In this document: piece by piece, positions 34,597 to 43,184 of the stretch | Layout of the letters: every line of letters begins with the position of its first letter | Numbering within the stretch: position 1 is the stretch's first letter | NCBI GenBank assembly: GCA_001552515.1 | Contig: BCRI01000041.1 | Span: 1 to 53,401, forward strand | Source of the DNA: Sphaerimonospora mesophila NBRC 14179 = JCM 3151 | GTDB lineage: Bacteria; Actinomycetota; Actinomycetes; Streptosporangiales; Streptosporangiaceae | Reading direction: 5' to 3' | DNA: 53,401 nt | Translations under genes and position numbers: made by a program | Notes under the pieces: model-generated | Databases searched by the model: none | Seen by the model: only the letters and a program-made list of their open reading frames with translations | What the model was told of the DNA's origin: nothing

Positions 34597-36131
34597 TGGA
34601 CCTCCACCTCGGTGTAGCGGACGTCGCCGTGCGGCAGGAACGCCCCGTCGAGCACCAGGTCCTGGACCGCCTCCATCTCCGGCGCGAGCACCCGGTCGAT
34701 GTCGAGGTAGGGCGCCTGGGCGCGGACGAGGTCGTACACCGGGCGGGTGCCCCGGGCGACCTCGCCCTTGGCCCGCAGGTCGACGCCCTGCGCGGCGCAC
34801 AGCAGTTCGACGGCCACCACGTACGACGCGTTCACCGCCATGCGATGGACCCGGATCGCGGCGTGCGTGGCCATGCTGACGTGGTCCTCCTGGCCGGCGG
34901 AGGTCGGAATGCTGTCCACGCTGTTCGGCGTGGCGAGCGCGCGGTTCTCGGCGACGAGGGCCGCCGACGTCACCTGCGCGAGCTGGTAACCGCAGTTGAG
35001 GCCGGCGTCCTCCACGAGGAACGGGGGGAGGCCGCTCATGCCCGCGTCGTTGAGCATCGCCGTACGGCGTTCCGACAGCGAACCGACCTCGCACAGCGCC
35101 AGCGCGATGATGTCGGCCGCGAACGCCACCGGCTGGCCGTGGAAGTTGCCCCCGGACAGGACCTCCCCGTCGTCGGGGAAGATCAGCGGGTTGTCCGAGA
35201 CGGAGTTGGCCTCCCGCAGCAGGGTGGAGGCGGCGAACTCCAGCAGGTCGAAGGCGGCGCCCATCACCTGGGGCTGGCAGCGCATGCAGTAGGGGTCCTG
35301 CAGCCGGCGGCCCGGGAACTCCTTGGCGAGGATCGGGCTGCCGTCGACCAACCGGCTGAGCGCGGCGGCCACGCGGATCTGCCCCGGCTGCCGCCTGATC
35401 TGCTGGATCCGCGGGTCGAGCGCGGCCGGGCGGCCCGCGACGGCCTCGAGGCTGAGCGCACCCGCCGCCACTCCGGCGTTGAAGACGGCCTCGGCGGCGA
35501 AGAGCGCACGCAGCGCGAGCGCCGTCGACGCCTGCGTGCCGTTGATGAGGGCGACGCCCTCCTTCGGGCCGAGCACGATGGGCTCCACCCCGGCGATGCG
35601 CAGCCCCTCGGCGGCGTCCGTCTCCCGGCCGTGCACGCGGACCCGGCCCTCGCCGGTGAGCACCGCCGCCATGTGCGACAGGGGGGCGAGGTCGCCCGAA
35701 GCGCCCACCGAGCCCTGGGCCGGCACGCAGGGCAGCACGTCGGCGTTGAGCAGGGCCTGCAGTGCCTGCACGATCTCGCGGCGGGCCCCCGAGTGCCCCT
35801 GCGACAGGCAGACGAGCTTGACCAGCAGCATGGCGCGTACGACGTCGTCGGGCAGGAGCTCCCCGACCCCGGTCATGTGCGACATGATCAGGCGTCGCTG
35901 GAGTTCGAGCAGGTCGTCGGGGGAGATCTTGCGGTCGGCGAGCTTGCCGAAGCCGGTGTTCACCCCGTAGATGGTGTCGCCGCGCGCGATGGCGGTGTCG
36001 ATCACCTCGCGCCCGCGGTCGACGCGGGCGAGGACGTCCTCGTCCACCTCCACCCGCACCGGTCCGGCGAACGGCAGCCGGAGCGTGTCGAGGTCGACTC
36101 CCCGTGACGAGATGCGCACGGTGGTACTCAT
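34593..36131 (-). CDS. hutH: Histidine ammonia-lyase
   Basis: Deaminates L-histidine to urocanate. The 512-residue protein carries the MIO cofactor tripeptide A144-S145-G146 (GSVGASGDLAPLSH), Tyr55 in IYGVNTGFG, and Ser84-His85 (LIMSHMTG), the selectivity pair of histidine rather than phenylalanine or tyrosine lyases. It also has NGTQASTAL and QEDHVSM. ATG 36131 is preceded by AAAGGAT. It sits after UbiX (75-nt gap) and overlaps the UbiD gene, so urocanate is made right where a UbiD is co-translated. Confidence 0.96.
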   Translation of the reverse strand: MSTTVRISSRGVDLDTLRLPFAGPVRVEVDEDVLARVDRGREVIDTAIARGDTIYGVNTGFGKLADRKISPDDLLELQRRLIMSHMTGVGELLPDDVVRAMLLVKLVCLSQGHSGARREIVQALQALLNADVLPCVPAQGSVGASGDLAPLSHMAAVLTGEGRVRVHGRETDAAEGLRIAGVEPIVLGPKEGVALINGTQASTALALRALFAAEAVFNAGVAAGALSLEAVAGRPAALDPRIQQIRRQPGQIRVAAALSRLVDGSPILAKEFPGRRLQDPYCMRCQPQVMGAAFDLLEFAASTLLREANSVSDNPLIFPDDGEVLSGGNFHGQPVAFAADIIALALCEVGSLSERRTAMLNDAGMSGLPPFLVEDAGLNCGYQLAQVTSAALVAENRALATPNSVDSIPTSAGQEDHVSMATHAAIRVHRMAVNASYVVAVELLCAAQGVDLRAKGEVARGTRPVYDLVRAQAPYLDIDRVLAPEMEAVQDLVLDGAFLPHGDVRYTEVEVQ

Positions 36132-36206
36132 GATCGATCCTTTCGTGGGGTCGGCGTCGTGTTGTCGGCCGGCGTGATCGGCGAGCGGCGCGTCCGGCGC
36201 GGTCGC

Positions 36207-36827
36207 TCAGTCATGGGGGCGGGGGTCGTGGGGGTGGACGGACCTGGGCTTGCCCTCCCAGCGGTGGACCAGCCCGGTGTCGAGGCCGAAGAGGTCGAGG
36301 ACGCGCCCGACGGTCTCGTTGACGATGTCGTCCAGGGTCGTCGGCATCGTGTAGAAGCTCGGTGCGGGCAGGGCGATGATGCCGCCCATCTCGGTGACCG
36401 TGGCCATGTTGCGGATGTGGGTGAGCGTCAGCGGGGTCTCGCGCAGCAGGAGGACCACCCGGCGGCGTTCCTTGAGCGCCACGTCGGCCGCGCGGGTGAG
36501 CAGGGTGGTGGTGACCCCGGTGGCGATCTCCGCGAGGGTGCGGACGGAGCACGGCGCGATGAGCATGCCCATGGTCTGGAAGGACCCGCTCGACACCGGC
36601 GCCGCCACGTTGTTGATCGCGTGAGTCTCGGCGGCGAGCCCCCGCACCTCGCGCACGGACATCGGGGTCTCCATGGCGATGGTGAGCGCCGCCGCCTTCG
36701 ACACCACCAGGTGCGTCTCGATCTGCTGCTTGGCGAGCTCCTCCAGCGCGCGGATGCCGTAGATCGCGCCGCTGGCGCCGGACATGCCGACGACCAGCCG
36801 CCGGGGTGCCTCGGCCGTGCCGTTCAT
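36207..36827 (-). CDS. UbiX-family flavin prenyltransferase
   Basis: Makes prenylated FMN from FMN and dimethylallyl phosphate, the cofactor of UbiD enzymes. The 206-residue protein has LVVGMSGASGAIYGIRALEEL (flavin-binding start), HLVVSKAA, IAPCSVRTLAEIATGVTTTLLTRAADVALKERRRVVLLLRETPL and ATVTEMGGIIALPAPSFYTMP, all diagnostic. ATG 36827 overlaps the aldehyde dehydrogenase stop by 4 nt. Its presence in the same transcript as UbiD strongly supports a working decarboxylase pair. Confidence 0.94.
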   Translation of the reverse strand: MNGTAEAPRRLVVGMSGASGAIYGIRALEELAKQQIETHLVVSKAAALTIAMETPMSVREVRGLAAETHAINNVAAPVSSGSFQTMGMLIAPCSVRTLAEIATGVTTTLLTRAADVALKERRRVVLLLRETPLTLTHIRNMATVTEMGGIIALPAPSFYTMPTTLDDIVNETVGRVLDLFGLDTGLVHRWEGKPRSVHPHDPRPHD

Positions 36828-38329
36828 CGTCCTCCCTCCGTCCTCGCGGGCCGGCGGGGGACGCGGACGTTCACGGCCTTGGTCTCGTAGTAGCTGAGCA
36901 GCTCGTCCATGCATTCCTCCCGGCCGACCCCGCTGTTCTTGACGCCGCCGAACGGGGCGCCGAGGAAGTGGCGGTTGGCGTCGTTGACCCAGACGTATCC
37001 GGCTTCGAGTTCGTGCGCGGTCCGCAGGGCCAGGTCGACGTCCCGGCACCACACCGCCGCGCTGAGCCCCAGGTCGACGTCGTTGGCGAGGTGCAGCATC
37101 TCGTCGTGGTCCGACCACGACATGGCCGCGGCCACGGGCCCGAAGATCTCCTCCCGGGCGATGCGCATCCCCGGGGTCACCCCGGCGAAGAGGGTGGGTT
37201 CCAGGTAGTAGCCGCCGGACGGCACACCGTCCGGGATGCCGCCGCCGGTGAGCAGCTCCGCGCCCTCCTCGCAGCCGGAGGCGATGTACGCGCGCACGCG
37301 CTCCAACTGGTGCCGCGAGACCAGCGGGCCCATGTCGCTGGCCTCGTCGTAGGCCGGGCCGATGCGCAACCGGCGCAGCCGGTCGGCGAGCCGCGACACG
37401 AACGCGTCGTGGATCGACTCGTGCAGCAGCAGCCGCGAGGTGGACTGACAGGACTGGCCCTGGCTGACGGTGAAGCTCATGTTGGCCACGGCCGCGTCCA
37501 CCGCTGCGTCGAGATCGACGTCGGGGAAGACGACCATCGCGTTCTTGCCGCCGAGCTCCGTGGTCAGATGTTTGATCTGCCCGCGTGCCCCAAGACGGGA
37601 CTGGATCGCCAGTGCCGTCGGCAGGCTGCCGGTGAAGGCGATCCGCTTGACGTCGGGGTGCGTGACCAGGGCGTCCCCCGTGCCGGCGCCGCCCGCGACG
37701 ATGTTGACCACTCCCGGGGGCAGGACGCCCTCCAGGATCCGGCCGATCGCCAGCGTCGCGAGCGGGGTCTGCGGCGCGGCCTTGATGACCATGGTGTTCC
37801 CCGCGAGGAGCGGGAAGATCATGCCGCCGAGGGCGAACAACGTGGGGTGGTTGAAGGCGATGATCTTGCCGACCACGCCGTACGGCGTACGCAGCGTGTA
37901 GGAGAGCGCGTCGTCGACCGGCGTGGTCGCCTGGCCGGTCAGCGCGAACGCGTAGGACGGCCAGCGCTTGAGATAGCGCAGGGCCAGGGTGATGTCCCGG
38001 CGCGCGGCGGACAGCGGGTTGCCGCTGTTCACCGAGTCGAGGAGCGCGAGCTTCTCGCCCTGGGCGCGCAACTCGGCGGCCACCCGCTCCAGCGTGTCGG
38101 CGCGCGCCTCGAGGCCGGCGGCAGACCAGGCCGGCTGAGCTTGGCGCGCGGCCTCGACCGCGGCGTCCACCTCGGCCGGCGACGCCTCGGGCACCGCGGC
38201 GAGAACCTCTCCGGTCGACGGGTCGTACGCGGGAAACGTGGTGCTCGAGGCGCTCCACTCCCCGGCCACGAACGACTTGGGTCGCGCGTCGGACCAGAAG
38301 TGGTCGAGCGCCGCCCTGACACCGGACAT
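36824..38329 (-). CDS. NAD(P)-dependent aldehyde dehydrogenase
   Basis: A 501-residue ALDH-superfamily enzyme. It shows the nucleotide-fold segment FNHPTLFALGGMIFPLLAGNTMVIKAAPQTP, general base Glu in ELGGKNA and nucleophile Cys294 in GQSCQSTS. The stretch FAGVTPGMRIAREEIFGPV and the C-terminal APFGGVKNSGVGRE complete the fold. It oxidises an aldehyde to an acid. It lies between the FAD oxidase (27-nt gap) and UbiX (4-nt overlap); oxidase, dehydrogenase and decarboxylase would form an amine-to-aldehyde-to-acid-to-decarboxylated-product series. The actual substrate is unknown. Confidence 0.92.
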   Translation of the reverse strand: MSGVRAALDHFWSDARPKSFVAGEWSASSTTFPAYDPSTGEVLAAVPEASPAEVDAAVEAARQAQPAWSAAGLEARADTLERVAAELRAQGEKLALLDSVNSGNPLSAARRDITLALRYLKRWPSYAFALTGQATTPVDDALSYTLRTPYGVVGKIIAFNHPTLFALGGMIFPLLAGNTMVIKAAPQTPLATLAIGRILEGVLPPGVVNIVAGGAGTGDALVTHPDVKRIAFTGSLPTALAIQSRLGARGQIKHLTTELGGKNAMVVFPDVDLDAAVDAAVANMSFTVSQGQSCQSTSRLLLHESIHDAFVSRLADRLRRLRIGPAYDEASDMGPLVSRHQLERVRAYIASGCEEGAELLTGGGIPDGVPSGGYYLEPTLFAGVTPGMRIAREEIFGPVAAAMSWSDHDEMLHLANDVDLGLSAAVWCRDVDLALRTAHELEAGYVWVNDANRHFLGAPFGGVKNSGVGREECMDELLSYYETKAVNVRVPRRPARTEGGR

Positions 38330-38356
38330 GCCGGCTCCTTCCTGGTGCTGATCGGC

Positions 38357-39691
38357 TCAACCGTTGACGGTGGTGACGAGCGTGTCGTCCAACCGGCGCA
38401 GGCGTGAGTAGGTGGACATGTGGATGTCGCGAGCGGTGTGCTCTCCGGTGACGACCAGGGGGGCGTCGTCGAGGTCCCGGCCTGACTGCGCCGCGTCGAT
38501 GAGGGCGGCCATCAGCACCCCGACGAGCGGCGCGGTCTTGAACTGGTTCCCGCTGGTGCCGATGGCCACGTAGAACCCGCCGAGATCGGTGCGGTCGTAG
38601 ATCGGCTGCCAGTCGTCGGTGATGTCGTACAGCCCCGCCACCCCGGTGGGCCGGGAGGGAATCCGCAGGTCCGGCACGCGTTGGGCGAGCCGCAGGATGT
38701 GCCGGTCCCAGACCGACCGGGTGACGGCGGGATCGTGGCGGTCGGGATCGGCCACCTCGACCACGGGGTCGCAGGCCGCGCCGTTACCGCCGACGAGGAT
38801 CGTGTTGCCCGACTCGGGGCGGAAGTTGATGCCGAGATCACCGTCGACCACGTGCAGGCCTTGGGTGAGGAAGTCCACCCCCGGCGGGGCGGGGACCTGG
38901 TGGAGCTCCTGCCTGATCGGGCGGGAGCGCACCCGCATGCCCTCCTCCACCCCCGCCATCCGGTTGAGCAGCGCGGAGTGCGGTCCGGCGGCGTTGACGA
39001 TCACGGGGGTGTCGATCCTGCGTCCGTCCGCGAGGGTGAGGCCGATCACCCGATCGCCCCGCCGGCGGATCTCGACCACCGTGGTGCGCAGGGCGCACTC
39101 GGCGCCGGCGAGTCGCGCGGCGGCCATGAGGTTCTGCGCCGCGAGCGCCGGGTCGGCGACGAACCCGGAGGAGGGCGTGTACAGGGCCCCGGTGATCGAG
39201 GTGTCCGGGTCACGGCCGAACTCCTCGTCCTCGGGCAGGGCGGGCGGGCCGAAGGCGCGCAGGTCGAAGAACGGCAGACGCTCGGCGAGCTGCTCGGGGG
39301 TCCAGCGCTCGTGCGGCTCGCCCAGCGACGCCATGGTCGCCGCGGCGCGCTCTCCGTAGCCGGACCCGTCGTCGAAGATCACCGAACCGCATCGCTGGAA
39401 GACCGCGAGCCGCTCTCCGGCCGGCAACCGGACGAAGTCGGCCCAGTTCTCCCAGTACGGCAACGCCTCGGCGGCCAACACGACGGCGTCCCGTGACGAC
39501 GCGTGAACGCGGAGAATGCCCGCCGATGCGCTGGTCGATCCGTGCCCGGGCATCCCTTCCCGGTCGATGTTGAGCGTTCGCCAGCCGGCGCGGGAGAGCG
39601 CCAGCGCGATGGCCGCGCCGATGACCCCGGCGCCGACGATCACCGCGTCGTAGGTGCGCCGCGTCGATGTCTCGACATCTTCCAGGACCAT
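38357..39691 (-). CDS. FAD-dependent amine/amino-acid oxidoreductase (DAO family)
   Basis: A 444-residue flavoprotein of the DAO/glycine-oxidase/sarcosine-oxidase superfamily. The N-terminal dinucleotide fold is YDAVIVGAGVIGAAIALALSRAGWRT; later segments include GSTSASAGILRVHAS, PVIVNAAGPHSALLNRMAG and a C-terminal GFYVAIGTSGNQFKTAPLVG. It probably oxidises a secondary amine or amino acid. It is the first gene of the leftward operon, directly facing the shared regulatory region. Whether it demethylates an N-methylated histidine or oxidises an imidazole amine cannot be told. Confidence 0.88.
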   Translation of the reverse strand: MVLEDVETSTRRTYDAVIVGAGVIGAAIALALSRAGWRTLNIDREGMPGHGSTSASAGILRVHASSRDAVVLAAEALPYWENWADFVRLPAGERLAVFQRCGSVIFDDGSGYGERAAATMASLGEPHERWTPEQLAERLPFFDLRAFGPPALPEDEEFGRDPDTSITGALYTPSSGFVADPALAAQNLMAAARLAGAECALRTTVVEIRRRGDRVIGLTLADGRRIDTPVIVNAAGPHSALLNRMAGVEEGMRVRSRPIRQELHQVPAPPGVDFLTQGLHVVDGDLGINFRPESGNTILVGGNGAACDPVVEVADPDRHDPAVTRSVWDRHILRLAQRVPDLRIPSRPTGVAGLYDITDDWQPIYDRTDLGGFYVAIGTSGNQFKTAPLVGVLMAALIDAAQSGRDLDDAPLVVTGEHTARDIHMSTYSRLRRLDDTLVTTVNG

Positions 39692-40190
39692 CAGGGCTCC
39701 TCGTCATCAACGGTTGGGGTCGGGTGCGAGCGAAGATCGTACTTCCACTAGGCAGTAGTAGATTCCGTCACGTGGTAGTGCTATCACATGGCATCGGCCC
39801 CTGGGAAGACGTCAATCGGGTCGATTTATGGCGATCACGCCGCCGGGGCTTTGCCGGGGTCTCGCCTCGTTGATCGGTTCTTTGCCTGGTCAACGATCAG
39901 TTCCGCGCGAGCGCCGCCGTTTGCCGCTTCCGAACTAATTTTTTTCTGGCACTAGCCATCCGGCTATGGCGTGGCTAACATCTTGCCACACGGCGGGAGA
40001 GCATGCCGTACATCGGGAATCTGTGACTGTGCCGCGACCCGCGGCGTATGGGAGCCGGGGCCGGGGAGGCCCTGCCGGCCCGAGCGCCTGTCGCGGCACA
40101 GAGACCGTAATCACCGGAATTCGCTGTGGTCAGCTTCAGATCTATGGGCGCGTTCAAGGGGACGGCTCAGCGCGAAGGGAGAACCGCGAG
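39692..40190. other. 499-nt divergent regulatory region
   Basis: There is no credible gene. It separates the leftward hut/UbiD operon from the rightward ABC-transporter operon and holds a strong palindrome (39769-39790) and overlapping short inverted repeats near 39952-39990 (TAGCC-atcc-GGCTA; GCCAT-ccggct-ATGGC; TGGC...GCCA). A T-rich stretch lies at about 39938-39946. The local base composition is less GC-rich than in the flanking genes. Confidence 0.6.
39769..39790. promoter_or_regulatory. Imperfect palindrome, operator candidate for the hut/transport divergon
   Basis: Arms CAnGTGnTAG and CTAnCACnTG meet around a central TG; 16 of 22 positions are symmetrical. It lies 78 nt upstream of the oxidase start and about 400 nt from the transporter start. 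The local IclR regulator is the natural candidate to bind it. Confidence 0.5.
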
Positions 40191-41132
40191 ATGGATGTGC
40201 CGCACAAATATGGCCGGTGTCGGCGGGTGAACCGCCGGGCTCTCGGCGTCGCGATGGTGGCGGCCACCGCGCTGCTCGCCGGCTGCGGATCCAACGGCTC
40301 GGAGACCTCCGCCGCGCCTGCCGCGTCAGGAGCCCAGGCGGCCGCGGACGGCTCCGGCCTGAACGGCCTGCTGCCTGCCGAGGTCCGTGAACGCGGCTAC
40401 ATCACCGTCGCCGGCGATGCCTCCTATCCGCCGATCGCGTCGATGGACACCGACGGCAAGACCATGGTCGGGGTCGATCCCGACATGGCGGCCGCGCTGG
40501 GGGAGAAACTCGGCATCGAACTCCGCGAGATGAACTCCGCGTTCGATTCGATCATCCCGGGGCTCGCCGGCGGGAAGTTCGACGCGGCGATGTCGTGGAT
40601 CAACGACACCGAGGAGCGGCGTAAGGTCGTCGACTTCATCGACTACAGCATGGACGGCTCCTCGATGTTCGTGCCGGCCGGTGCCGCGAACCGGCCGGAA
40701 ACGCTCGACGACATCTGCGGGCTGCGCGTCGCCCTGCAGAAGGGAACGGTGCAGCACACCGACGCGGAAAAGCAGAGCGAGAAGTGCGAGCAGGACGGCA
40801 AGAAGCCGGTCGACGTGCAGGTCTTCCCCGACCAGATCGCGGCGAACATGGCGCTGTCCTCCGGCCGCGCCGATCTCTCGATCGCGGACACCCCGGTCGC
40901 CTCCTGGCAGGTGCAGCAGTCCAACGGCAAGTTCGAGCTGTCGGGGGTGCCGTACGGGAAGGTCTACCACGGCATGGCGCTGCCGAAGGACAGCGGGCTG
41001 CTCCAGCCCTTCGCCCAGGCCTTCAAGGCGATCATGGAGGACGGCACCTACCAGGAAATCCTCAAAAAGTGGAACCTGTCGGATGCGGCGATTCCCGCCC
41101 CGCTCATCAACGGCGAACCCCTCGCAGGCTGA
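40191..41132 (+). CDS. Polar-amino-acid ABC transporter substrate-binding lipoprotein
   Basis: A 313-residue solute-binding protein (family 3) with a long basic N-terminus, signal segment and lipobox LLAGC. The mature part shows the family pattern: GYITVAGDASYPPIASMDTDGKTMVGVDPDMAAALGEKLGIEL, then FDSIIPGLAGGKFDAAMSWINDTEERRKVVDF. ATG 40191 is used (AAGGGAG upstream). It delivers a polar amino acid or amine to the membrane permease. Its position opposite the histidine operon suggests histidine or an imidazole compound, but the binding pocket residues do not prove it. Confidence 0.92.
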   Translation: MDVPHKYGRCRRVNRRALGVAMVAATALLAGCGSNGSETSAAPAASGAQAAADGSGLNGLLPAEVRERGYITVAGDASYPPIASMDTDGKTMVGVDPDMAAALGEKLGIELREMNSAFDSIIPGLAGGKFDAAMSWINDTEERRKVVDFIDYSMDGSSMFVPAGAANRPETLDDICGLRVALQKGTVQHTDAEKQSEKCEQDGKKPVDVQVFPDQIAANMALSSGRADLSIADTPVASWQVQQSNGKFELSGVPYGKVYHGMALPKDSGLLQPFAQAFKAIMEDGTYQEILKKWNLSDAAIPAPLINGEPLAG

Positions 41133-41168
41133 GCACCGTGGCGAGTGAAGACGGATGCGGAGTAGACG

Positions 41169-42071
41169 ATGCCGGTGCAAGCGAGTGACCAGGCGAGTGG
41201 TCGTTCCCAGATGAACCCGATCCCCTCCGACGAGGCGCCCATCATCGTGCCCGAGAGGAAACCGGGACGCTGGGTCGCCGCGGCACTGGTCCTGGTCGTG
41301 GCGGCCATGGTGGTCAACACCGTGCTGACCAACGAGCGGTTCCAGTGGGACGTGGTCTTCGAGTACTTCCTGTCCGACCGCATCCTGGCCGGCCTCGGGA
41401 ACACCCTGAACCTGACCCTGGTGTCCATGACCATCGGGATCGCCGGAGGGCTGGTCCTGGCGCTGATGCGGCTCTCCGGCAACCCGGTGCTCTCCAGTAC
41501 GGCGAGTGCGTACATCTGGCTCTTCCGGGGCACGCCCCTCTTCGTCCAGCTGCTGTTCTGGGGATCGATCTCCGCGCTCTACCCCCGGCTGTCGATCGGC
41601 GTGCCGTTCGGCGTGGAGTTCGCCACCTTCTCCGCCAACGACCTGATCTCTCCCTACACCGCGGCGATCCTGGGGCTGGGCCTGAACGAGGCGGCCTACA
41701 TGGCCGAGATCATGCGGTCGGGCATCAGCTCCGTGGAACGTGGTCAGACCGAGGCGGCCTACGCACTGGGGATGAGGCGCGCGACCACGACCTGGCGCAT
41801 CGTTCTCCCGCAGGCCATGCGGGTGATCATCCCGCCCACCGGGAACCAGCTGATCGGCATGCTGAAGATGTCGGCGATGGTGGCCGTGCTGGCCTATCCC
41901 GAGCTGCTGTATTCGGCCCAGCTCATTTACGCGGTGAACTACCAGACCATTCCTCTCCTCATCACCGCCTCGCTCTGGTACCTGATCGTCACGACCGTGC
42001 TGTCGGTCGGTCAGCACTTCCTCGAACGTCATTACCAGAGATCGGACGGGGGACGCCGTGCCAAGGAGTGA
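41169..42071 (+). CDS. Polar-amino-acid ABC transporter permease
   Basis: A 300-residue HisM/GlnP-type permease with an N-terminal cytoplasmic extension, a first TM at about 36-56, then a five-TM core (ILAGLGNTLNLTLVSMTIGIAGGLVLALMRLS; SAYIWLFRGTPLFVQLLFWGS). The EAA loop is visible (EAAYALGMRRATTTWRIVLPQAMRVIIPP), which docks on the ATPase. It is 36 nt downstream of the binding-protein gene and clearly co-transcribed. Confidence 0.94.
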   Translation: MPVQASDQASGRSQMNPIPSDEAPIIVPERKPGRWVAAALVLVVAAMVVNTVLTNERFQWDVVFEYFLSDRILAGLGNTLNLTLVSMTIGIAGGLVLALMRLSGNPVLSSTASAYIWLFRGTPLFVQLLFWGSISALYPRLSIGVPFGVEFATFSANDLISPYTAAILGLGLNEAAYMAEIMRSGISSVERGQTEAAYALGMRRATTTWRIVLPQAMRVIIPPTGNQLIGMLKMSAMVAVLAYPELLYSAQLIYAVNYQTIPLLITASLWYLIVTTVLSVGQHFLERHYQRSDGGRRAKE

Positions 42072-42120
42072 CGATGACCGCGATTGAACCAGTAGGAACG
42101 GCTGCACGAGGGGGTTGCGG

Positions 42121-42915
42121 GTGGAGCGCACCATAGAGAACGAGAGCACGTCGGCGCCCGCGGTCCAGGTCGTGAACCTCACCAAGGCGTTTCACCAGAC
42201 GCCGGTGCTGAAAGGCGTGAACCTCGAGGTGGCCGGCGGCGAGGTCTGCTGTGTGCTCGGCCGGTCCGGGTCCGGCAAGTCGACGCTGCTGCGCTGCATG
42301 AATCTGCTCGAGAGCTTCGACTCCGGCCGGATCATCGTCAACGGCGAGCTCATGGGTTACCGCGAAAAGGGCCGGCGGTTGTACACCCTGAAATTCGCCG
42401 AGATCGCCCGGCAGCGCAGTTCGATCGGCATGGTCTTCCAGCGCTTCAACCTGTTCGCCCACATGACGGCTCTGGAGAACGTCATGGAGGCGCCCGTCAG
42501 GGTGCGCAGGCTGCCCAAGGCGGAGGCGCGGGAGCGGGGCATGGCGATGCTCGAGCGTGTCGGTCTCGCGAACAGGGCGTCGGCGTATCCGTCCCAGCTT
42601 TCCGGCGGACAGCAGCAGCGCGTGGCGATCGCCCGGGCGCTGGCGATGGACCCGAAGGTGATGCTCTTCGATGAGCCCACCTCGGCGCTGGACCCGGAGT
42701 TGGTCGGGGAGGTCCTCGGGGTGATGCGGCAGCTGGCCGCCGACGGTATGACGATGATCGTGGTGACCCACGAAATCGCCTTCGCCCGCGAGGTCGCCGA
42801 CACCGCCGTTTTCATCGACGCCGGTCTGGCCGTCGAACACGGCCCGGCCCGTCAGGTGCTGTCGCAGCCGGAGCATCCCAGCACCCGGGCTTTCCTGGAG
42901 AGAGTCCTGAAATAG
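42121..42915 (+). CDS. Polar-amino-acid ABC transporter ATP-binding protein
   Basis: A protein of about 264 residues. It has Walker A GRSGSGKSTLLR, Q-loop GMVFQRFNLFAHMTALENV, signature LSGGQQQRVAIARALAMDPKVMLFDEPTSALDPE (signature and Walker B) and H-loop VVTHEIAFAREV. GTG 42121 follows GAGGGGG by 6 nt and is preferred to TTG 42115; a short frame starting at ATG 42074 ends at 42136 and is not in frame with the ATPase. It energises uptake through the preceding permease. Confidence 0.94.
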   Translation: MERTIENESTSAPAVQVVNLTKAFHQTPVLKGVNLEVAGGEVCCVLGRSGSGKSTLLRCMNLLESFDSGRIIVNGELMGYREKGRRLYTLKFAEIARQRSSIGMVFQRFNLFAHMTALENVMEAPVRVRRLPKAEARERGMAMLERVGLANRASAYPSQLSGGQQQRVAIARALAMDPKVMLFDEPTSALDPELVGEVLGVMRQLAADGMTMIVVTHEIAFAREVADTAVFIDAGLAVEHGPARQVLSQPEHPSTRAFLERVLK

Positions 42916-42991
42916 GCCCCCCGGTTTCTGGCTTTCCCGCTTTTCCGCTTTCGCCGTAGGACCCCGGGGTCACCGCCCGCGGGTTCTCGAG

Positions 42992-43015
42992 CCCCGCATA
43001 CCGGCGTATGCGGGG
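42992..43015. promoter_or_regulatory. Perfect hairpin/palindrome upstream of the IclR gene
   Basis: CCCCGCATAC (42992-43001) and GTATGCGGGG (43006-43015) are perfect 10-bp arms with a 4-nt loop, in the 269-nt space between the transporter ATPase and the IclR gene. It could be the terminator of the transporter operon or an operator; there is no T-tract. Confidence 0.5.
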
Positions 43016-43184
43016 GATAGGACGAGGGTCGCGTACGTTGATATGTTTGCCAGTCGGGAAGCATGCGCGACTCGGCGACTCGGCCTGGTGAAAGCGGTGC
43101 GGGATACGTGTGGGTCCGGACGGCGGCGCGGTGAGCGGTCACCCGTGACCAGGTCGATTCATCTGTCGGGAAAGACGAGGGCAA

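Noticed and set aside
42074-42136. Short ATG frame before the transporter ATPase
   Set aside because: It is 20 codons long, ends inside the ATPase start and is out of frame with it; the GTG at 42121 has a better ribosome site.
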